DNA of 64,000 nucleotides from Pseudomonas svalbardensis (GTDB taxonomy: Bacteria > Pseudomonadota > Gammaproteobacteria > Pseudomonadales > Pseudomonadaceae), in assembly GCF_030053115.1 (NCBI RefSeq), contig NZ_CP125619.1, positions 2,801,501-2,865,500 of the forward strand, read 5' to 3'. Below, piece after piece: positions 57,006-64,000 of the stretch; the stretch's first letter is position 1; each line of letters opens with the position of its first letter. Below the pieces are notes generated by a model that was not told the origin of the DNA, searched no databases, and was given only the letters and a program-made list of their open reading frames with translations. A program made the translations under genes and the position numbers.

Positions 57006-58184
57006 TCAATACCCCATTTTCTGCGCGCGACTGCTGAAGAAGATGCCGCTCGGCGCGGAGGCTGGCAGGGTGCTCAGCAGCTTCAGGCGGTACGGATCCC
57101 AGATTTGAACCTGATTGCCGTCGCGTAACGACAGCCACAACTGATCGCCGCGTGCGGTGAATTCCATGTGCAGCACCGCCGGCCCCGGCTTCAGATCCGC
57201 GACCACGGCATGGGTTTCGGTGTCGATGACCTGAACCCGATCATTGTCCGGGTAGGCGAAATTGACCCACAGCTGCCGACCGTCCGGGCGCGACGTGACG
57301 AACACCGGTTGACCAGCGACCGGGATCACAGCGGTCTGCTGCCAGGTGCGTGAATCCATCACCAATACCTGATGACGGCCAACGGCGGGCACGAAGGCCT
57401 GGTTGTCGGCAACGGCCCAGCCTTCCAGGTGCGGCATCTTGTAGACCGGGAGTTTCGCCTGGCCGCGTCCGTAGTCGCCGAGTACCCGCTGCACACCGCG
57501 CTCTGGATGCCAGAGATCGAGTTGGGCCATGCCGTCTTCACCGAACAGACCGGCCATGTAATAGCGCCCATCGGGGGTAATCAGGGCGTCGTAGGGTTGC
57601 TGGCCGATGCCGGTGAAACGGCTGATCTGCGGTGTGCTGCCCTGACTAAAATCGGCGGTCCAGATCTCGCCGGTATCGAACAGACTGAACACAAAACGTT
57701 GCCCCGGCGCATCGACCAGGCCGACCACCCGGGAGCGCTTGGTGCCATCGGCCAGGGGCGTGGCCGGAATATCGGCCACCTGTTGCAGGGTGTCGGCATC
57801 GAACACCTTGACCCCGCCGGGCACGTAGTTGGACACCGCGATCAACTTGCCGTCCTGACTGATGGCGCCGCCAATGCTATTGCCGCCCTGGATGACGCGA
57901 TGATCGATACGCCGGGTCAGCAAATCGATTTTGCTCAACCCGCCGTCGCGGCCGAACACGTAGGCATAGCGCTGGTCGCGTGAGAACACCACGGAGGCAT
58001 GGGACAGATCGCCCAAACCCATGAGTCGGGCCAGCGCCGTATGGGTGTCACTCTCGATGATTTGCACGCTGCCGGTGGCGCGCTCCACGACCACGCCCAG
58101 ATCGCCGGTGCCACGCAACGGTGGCTGAACGCAAGCGGACAACAACAGCCCGGTCGCCGCTGACAGCAGGATTGAACGGATCAT
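57006..58184 (-). CDS. nirF: NirF, heme d1 biosynthesis lipoprotein
   Basis: 392 residues from the ATG at 58184, overlapping the nirC stop. A lipoprotein-type signal (LLSAATGLLLSAC) anchors it in the periplasm. The propeller resembles NirS d1 domain without the cytochrome c part (VVVERATGSVQIIESDTHTALARL, FSRDQRYAYVFGRDGGLSKID). It converts a late d1 precursor or hands it to NirS/NirN. Confidence 0.92.
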   Translation of the reverse strand: MIRSILLSAATGLLLSACVQPPLRGTGDLGVVVERATGSVQIIESDTHTALARLMGLGDLSHASVVFSRDQRYAYVFGRDGGLSKIDLLTRRIDHRVIQGGNSIGGAISQDGKLIAVSNYVPGGVKVFDADTLQQVADIPATPLADGTKRSRVVGLVDAPGQRFVFSLFDTGEIWTADFSQGSTPQISRFTGIGQQPYDALITPDGRYYMAGLFGEDGMAQLDLWHPERGVQRVLGDYGRGQAKLPVYKMPHLEGWAVADNQAFVPAVGRHQVLVMDSRTWQQTAVIPVAGQPVFVTSRPDGRQLWVNFAYPDNDRVQVIDTETHAVVADLKPGPAVLHMEFTARGDQLWLSLRDGNQVQIWDPYRLKLLSTLPASAPSGIFFSSRAQKMGY

Positions 58185-58507
58185 GGTGCGGGATATCCCT
58201 GGAGAAGAAGATCGACCAGCCACCGGATGTCGCCGGGGCTGAGCAACGGAGCCCAACCGGGCATCGCAGTGCCTGGCCGGCCTTGGGTGACGGTGGCAAT
58301 CAGGCTGTCCCGTGACTTGCCAGCCAGCGCTGCGCGCGTCAGTTCGGGGCCTAGCCCACCGGTGAGGTGCAGCCCATGGCAGGCGCCGCAGTCCTGGGTC
58401 AGCAGGTGTTCGAGTTGCGCCTGACGCTCGGCGTCCGGCGACGCAACCGCGGTTGCGCAAATGAGGAGGAGGGCCGCCAGAATCACAGCGTGTCGATAAA
58501 CCATCAT
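58181..58507 (-). CDS. nirC: NirC, cytochrome c55x
   Basis: 108 residues. A signal peptide ends near ATAVA|SPD. One c-type haem site CGACH (Cys40, Cys43, His44) and a distal Met in PGTAMPGW. A small electron carrier for NirS or the d1 pathway. It follows nirM by 16 bases. Confidence 0.92.
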   Translation of the reverse strand: MMVYRHAVILAALLLICATAVASPDAERQAQLEHLLTQDCGACHGLHLTGGLGPELTRAALAGKSRDSLIATVTQGRPGTAMPGWAPLLSPGDIRWLVDLLLQGYPAP

Positions 58508-58523
58508 GACGCCCTCCAGGCGG

Positions 58524-58838
58524 TTATTTGAGTGTCAGTACCCAGGTCGCGAGAATTTTTGCTTCTTCATCCGTTACCGGGTTGGCCGGCATTGGCATCG
58601 GGCCCCAATTGCCTTGTGTGCCGTTCTTGATGCGACCGGCCAGGGTGTCCACGGCCCCGGGTACGCCAGCGTTCTTGGCCGCTACATCCTTGAGCGCCGG
58701 GCCGACAATCTTGGTGTCGATGGAATGACAGGCTGCGCAGGGTTTGCTCTTGAACAGCTCCAGCCCGTCCTCGGCCATGGCCGGCTGCACGCTCAGCGCA
58801 GCGGTCAGGGCGAACAGTGAAAACAGAGTATTTTTCAT
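58524..58838 (-). CDS. nirM: NirM, cytochrome c551
   Basis: 104 residues from the ATG at 58838. A signal peptide ends near QPAMA|EDG. Haem site CAACH (Cys34, Cys37, His38) and the axial Met in [11 protein letters not shown] are as in pseudomonad cytochrome c551. It donates electrons to NirS and lies 24 bases after nirS. Confidence 0.94.
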   Translation of the reverse strand: MKNTLFSLFALTAALSVQPAMAEDGLELFKSKPCAACHSIDTKIVGPALKDVAAKNAGVPGAVDTLAGRIKNGTQGNWGPMPMPANPVTDEEAKILATWVLTLK

Positions 58839-58862
58839 GGTGGTTCCTTGCATTGATGGAGC

Positions 58863-60629
<1,767 letters not shown>

Positions 60630-60655
60630 CTATGCCCGAGCAGGCCAATGTTCGC

Positions 60656-60669
60656 TTGACGACGATCAA
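60656..60669. promoter_or_regulatory. Dnr/Anr box between nirS and nirQ
   Basis: TTGACGACGATCAA lies 105 bases from the nirS start and 82 bases from the nirQ start. It is the only such box visible in the gap, so it probably serves both divergent promoters. Confidence 0.75.
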
Positions 60670-60750
60670 GTTTGCCGGCCATCTCACTTGCCAGGTTGTC
60701 GCAGGGGCCCGTAGCGTGTTCCTTGAATCCGCTTTTGGAACAGGCAGCCC

Positions 60751-61554
60751 ATGGACCGCATCCAGTCTTGCGAACACCCGATCGAACCCTTCTACCAACC
60801 GCTGAACAATGAGGAGGCGCTGTTCGAACAAGCCTGGCGACACGGCATGCCAGTGCTGATCAAAGGCCCGACGGGGTGCGGCAAAACCCGTTTTGTCCAG
60901 CACATGGCCCATCGACTGAAACTGCCGCTGTACACCGTGGCTTGCCACGATGATTTGAGCGCGGCCGACCTGATCGGTCGCCATCTGATCGGTGCCCAGG
61001 GCACCTGGTGGCAGGACGGACCGCTGACCCGCGCGGTGCGCGAAGGCGGCATCTGTTACCTCGACGAAGTGGTCGAGGCACGTCAGGACACAGTGGTCGT
61101 ACTGCATCCGCTGGCCGATGATCGTCGGGAGTTGTTCCTGGAACGCACCGGCGAAGTGCTGAAGGCGCCGCCGTCCTTCATGCTCGTGGTGTCTTACAAC
61201 CCCGGCTACCAGAATCTGCTCAAAGGCATGAAACCCAGCACCCGCCAACGCTTCGTGGCGATGCGTTTCGGCTATCCGCCGGTGGTCGATGAGGAACGCA
61301 TCGTTGCCCGCGAGGCTCAGGTGGACAACGCGCTGGCGGCGCAAGTGGTGCGGCTGGGGCAGGCACTGCGCCGGCTCGATCAACATGATCTGGAAGAGGT
61401 CGCCTCAACGCGGCTGCTGATTTTTACCGCGCGCATGATCCGCTCCGGCATGAGCCCGCGTGAGGCGTGCATGGCCTGCCTGGCCGAGCCGCTGAGCGAT
61501 GATCCGCTGACCGTTGCCGCGCTGATGGACGTGGTTGATGTCCACTTCGGCTGA
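60751..61554 (+). CDS. nirQ: NirQ/NorQ, MoxR-family AAA ATPase
   Basis: 267 residues. P-loop GPTGCGKT at 39-46, Walker B ICYLDEVVEAR near 105 and sensor SYNPGYQNLLKGMKPSTRQRF. NirQ/NorQ works with the von Willebrand-type protein NorD to activate NO reductase, probably by metal insertion. It begins the nirQ-norE-norF unit. Confidence 0.93.
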   Translation: MDRIQSCEHPIEPFYQPLNNEEALFEQAWRHGMPVLIKGPTGCGKTRFVQHMAHRLKLPLYTVACHDDLSAADLIGRHLIGAQGTWWQDGPLTRAVREGGICYLDEVVEARQDTVVVLHPLADDRRELFLERTGEVLKAPPSFMLVVSYNPGYQNLLKGMKPSTRQRFVAMRFGYPPVVDEERIVAREAQVDNALAAQVVRLGQALRRLDQHDLEEVASTRLLIFTARMIRSGMSPREACMACLAEPLSDDPLTVAALMDVVDVHFG

Positions 61555-62125
61555 GTCAACGGGCGTTTCGCAACGCCACTTGCCGGGCGATCTGGCGATG
61601 TGGTTTTTCATTCTGGCCGAGCTATCGGTGTTTGCCATCCTGATCCTGACGTTCGCCGTGACCCAGGCGCTCAAACCGCAGATGTTCAGCGAAAGCCGTC
61701 TATTGCTGAACACCTCCACCGGGCTGGCGATGACCCTGAGCCTGCTCACCGCGGGGCTGTTCGCCGCGCTGGCGCAGGAGCACGTCAGGCGCTCACGATC
61801 CCGTCACGGCGCCGTCTTCCTGCTGATGGCATTGCTCGCCGCCAGTGTCTACGTGGTGCTGAAACTCACGGAATACCGGAACTTGCTGGCCTCGGGGCTG
61901 GGCATGGAGCACAACACGTTTTTCACGTTGTACTGGATTCTCACCGGTTTTCATTTTCTCCACGTAGTGCTTGGCATGGTCATTCTCGGATGGCTGGCCG
62001 AGCGCTGTCGCCGTGGCTTGTACGACGCCAACACGCGCAGCGGGTTTGAATCCGGCGTGCTGTATTGGCACATGGTCGATCTGATCTGGGTCATGCTTTT
62101 TCCGCTGGTCTACGTGCTGAGTTGA
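61538..62125 (+). CDS. norE: NorE (NirO), cytochrome c oxidase subunit III-like membrane protein
   Basis: 195 residues from the ATG at 61538, overlapping nirQ by 17 bases. Five membrane helices of the subunit III family (LPGDLAMWFFILAELSVFAILI ... NTFFTLYWILTGFHFLHVVLGMVILG ... WHMVDLIWVMLFPLVYV). It is an accessory protein for NO reductase activity, called nirO in P. aeruginosa. Confidence 0.9.
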   Translation: MSTSAESTGVSQRHLPGDLAMWFFILAELSVFAILILTFAVTQALKPQMFSESRLLLNTSTGLAMTLSLLTAGLFAALAQEHVRRSRSRHGAVFLLMALLAASVYVVLKLTEYRNLLASGLGMEHNTFFTLYWILTGFHFLHVVLGMVILGWLAERCRRGLYDANTRSGFESGVLYWHMVDLIWVMLFPLVYVLS

Positions 62126-62135
62126 CGAGGTTCTC

Positions 62136-62387
62136 ATGACTGTTTCCAGGGTTTTGCTCGTCTGTTGGGCGGCGCTCGCCACGTTAAGCGTCTGCACCGT
62201 GGTGCTGGCCCAGGCCGGTGCGACGTGGTTGCTGTCGATTGCCATTTTGCTGGTGGCGGTTGGCAAGGCGTGGCTGATCACTGATGGCTTCATGGAGATG
62301 CGCCACGCGCCGCGACTGTGGCGGCGCTTGATGTTGAGCTGGGCGCTGGTGTTGGCGGCGGGGCTGACGCTGGTGTCGTTCCGCTGA
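62136..62387 (+). CDS. norF: NorF (NirP), small membrane protein
   Basis: 83 residues with three hydrophobic segments and the sequence LLVAVGKAWLITDGFMEMRHAPRLW, which resembles small cytochrome oxidase subunit IV proteins. It follows norE by 10 bases. Required in part for NO reductase function in relatives; called nirP in P. aeruginosa. Confidence 0.85.
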   Translation: MTVSRVLLVCWAALATLSVCTVVLAQAGATWLLSIAILLVAVGKAWLITDGFMEMRHAPRLWRRLMLSWALVLAAGLTLVSFR

Positions 62388-62419
62388 AGGAATACAGTCT
62401 GTAAAACACCGCAACTCCA

Positions 62420-62512
62420 ATGTGGGAGCGAGCCTGCTCGCGAAGGGGCCGTCACATTCAACATCCCTGTTGACTGACACTCTGCCTTCGCGAGCAGGCT
62501 CGCTCCCACATT
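62420..62512. repeat. REP pair between norF and norC
   Basis: ATGTGGGAGCGAGCCTGCTC with GCGAA at 62420-62444 and the inverse TTCGCGAGCAGGCTCGCTCC with CACA near 62488-62511. It separates the nirQ-norEF unit from the norC promoter. Confidence 0.85.
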
Positions 62513-62563
62513 GGATCTTCGTCAGCCATACGATCTATACCCGACCGAAACCATCTGACTTTC

Positions 62564-62577
62564 TTGATCGCCATCAA
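62564..62577. promoter_or_regulatory. Dnr/Anr box upstream of norC
   Basis: TTGATCGCCATCAA is a perfect FNR-family palindrome (TTGAT-N4-ATCAA), about 58 bases before the norC start at 62635. It gives norCB its own anaerobic, NO-responsive promoter. Confidence 0.8.
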
Positions 62578-62634
62578 GCAGGTTTCAACCCTTCGCTTCC
62601 TATCATGGACGGGCCTAGCAAAGAGGAAACGACC

Positions 62635-63075
62635 ATGTCAGACACCTTCACCAAAGGCATGGCCAGGAACATTTACTTTGGGGGAAGCATCTTCTTCTTC
62701 CTGATATTCCTGGCCTTGACCTATCACACGGAACAGACCTTTCCAGAGCGCAGCAATGAAGCGCAGTTAACCGAATCAGTGATTCGCGGCAAGACGGTCT
62801 GGGAGCAAAACAACTGCATCGGCTGCCACACGCTGTTGGGCGAGGGCGCCTACTTCGCGCCTGAGCTGGGCAACGTGTTCCAGCGTCGCGGCGGAGAGGC
62901 GGGTTTCAAACCCTTCCTGCATGCCTGGATGAAGATGCAGCCACTGGGCGTACCGGGCCGTCGCGCGATGCCTCAGTTCAAGTTGAGTGACCAGGAGGTG
63001 GATGACATCGCCGAGTTCCTCAAATGGAGCTCGAAAATCAACACCAATGGCTGGCCGCCAAACAAGGAGGGCTAA
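62635..63075 (+). CDS. norC: NorC, nitric oxide reductase cytochrome c subunit
   Basis: 146 residues from the ATG at 62635 (AAGAGGA upstream). One N-terminal membrane anchor (IYFGGSIFFFLIFLAL) and a periplasmic cytochrome c with CIGCH (Cys61, Cys64, His65) and distal Met in GRRAMPQF. It passes electrons to NorB. Confidence 0.95.
   Translation: MSDTFTKGMARNIYFGGSIFFFLIFLALTYHTEQTFPERSNEAQLTESVIRGKTVWEQNNCIGCHTLLGEGAYFAPELGNVFQRRGGEAGFKPFLHAWMKMQPLGVPGRRAMPQFKLSDQEVDDIAEFLKWSSKINTNGWPPNKEG

Positions 63076-64000
<925 letters not shown>

Noticed and set aside
61405-61749. Minus-strand ORF at the nirQ/norE overlap
   Set aside because: Shadow frame across two well-supported genes.

Overview
The window is a high-G+C chromosomal segment from a denitrifying pseudomonad, most likely of the Pseudomonas fluorescens / P. 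mandelii group. The reasons are the nir gene order (nirSMCFDLGHJEN with divergent nirQ and norEF-norCB), the REP-type inverted repeats typical of fluorescent pseudomonads, and the family content (cptA, zapE, zwf-gnd, NasT-type leader). No species assignment is possible from sequence reading alone.

Layout. 1-16 kb is ordinary accessory metabolism: a LysR regulator (cut by the window edge) divergent from a nitrilase, a GNAT acetyltransferase, a LEA14-type lipoprotein, an NCS2 purine permease, and a LysR / polyamine-binding protein / agmatinase-family module. It continues with a 5'-truncated aldo/keto reductase next to a WYL regulator, zapE, a DinB protein, a TonB siderophore receptor with a probable Fur box, and the lipopolysaccharide phosphoethanolamine transferase cptA. 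16.7-20 kb is a tight gnd-zwf-HAD operon. 20.2-24.8 kb is a scarred, lower-G+C islet: a cinA fragment abuts a decayed arcA fragment tail to tail, followed by small ORFs, a LysR remnant and a large hybrid sensor kinase. 25-34 kb carries amino-acid/organic-acid genes (succinate-semialdehyde dehydrogenase, a frameshifted tartrate dehydrogenase, a hydroxyacid dehydrogenase, gabT, an Lrp regulator), a DUF4198 gene with an in-frame amber codon and a DUF1624 membrane protein.

34.4-38 kb is the assimilatory nitrite reductase operon nirBD. It is preceded by a sigma-54 type promoter and a two-hairpin ANTAR-target leader that ends in an intrinsic terminator. 38.6 kb to the end is an anaerobic respiration region. 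It holds a CopD/HemJ-like membrane protein, a HemN paralogue that has lost most radical-SAM cluster cysteines, a normal hemN, nosRZDFYL, then the complete cytochrome cd1 nitrite reductase and heme d1 operon (nirS to nirN, minus strand), and divergently nirQ, norE, norF, norC and norB (cut at base 64000). Five Dnr/Anr-type boxes (TTGAY-N4-ATCAA) sit in front of the transcription units of this region, so the genes can act together: nirS/M/C and the d1 pathway make nitrite reductase, norCB reduces NO, nosZ reduces N2O, and hemN supplies haem without oxygen.

Two copies of a large palindromic element (38.06-38.63 and 50.82-51.51 kb) bracket the hemN-nos block, and REP pairs are scattered elsewhere. 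The most unusual items are the cluster-poor HemN paralogue under its own Dnr box, the Dnr-boxed small membrane protein beside it, and the legible NtrC/sigma-54 plus ANTAR leader architecture of nirBD.
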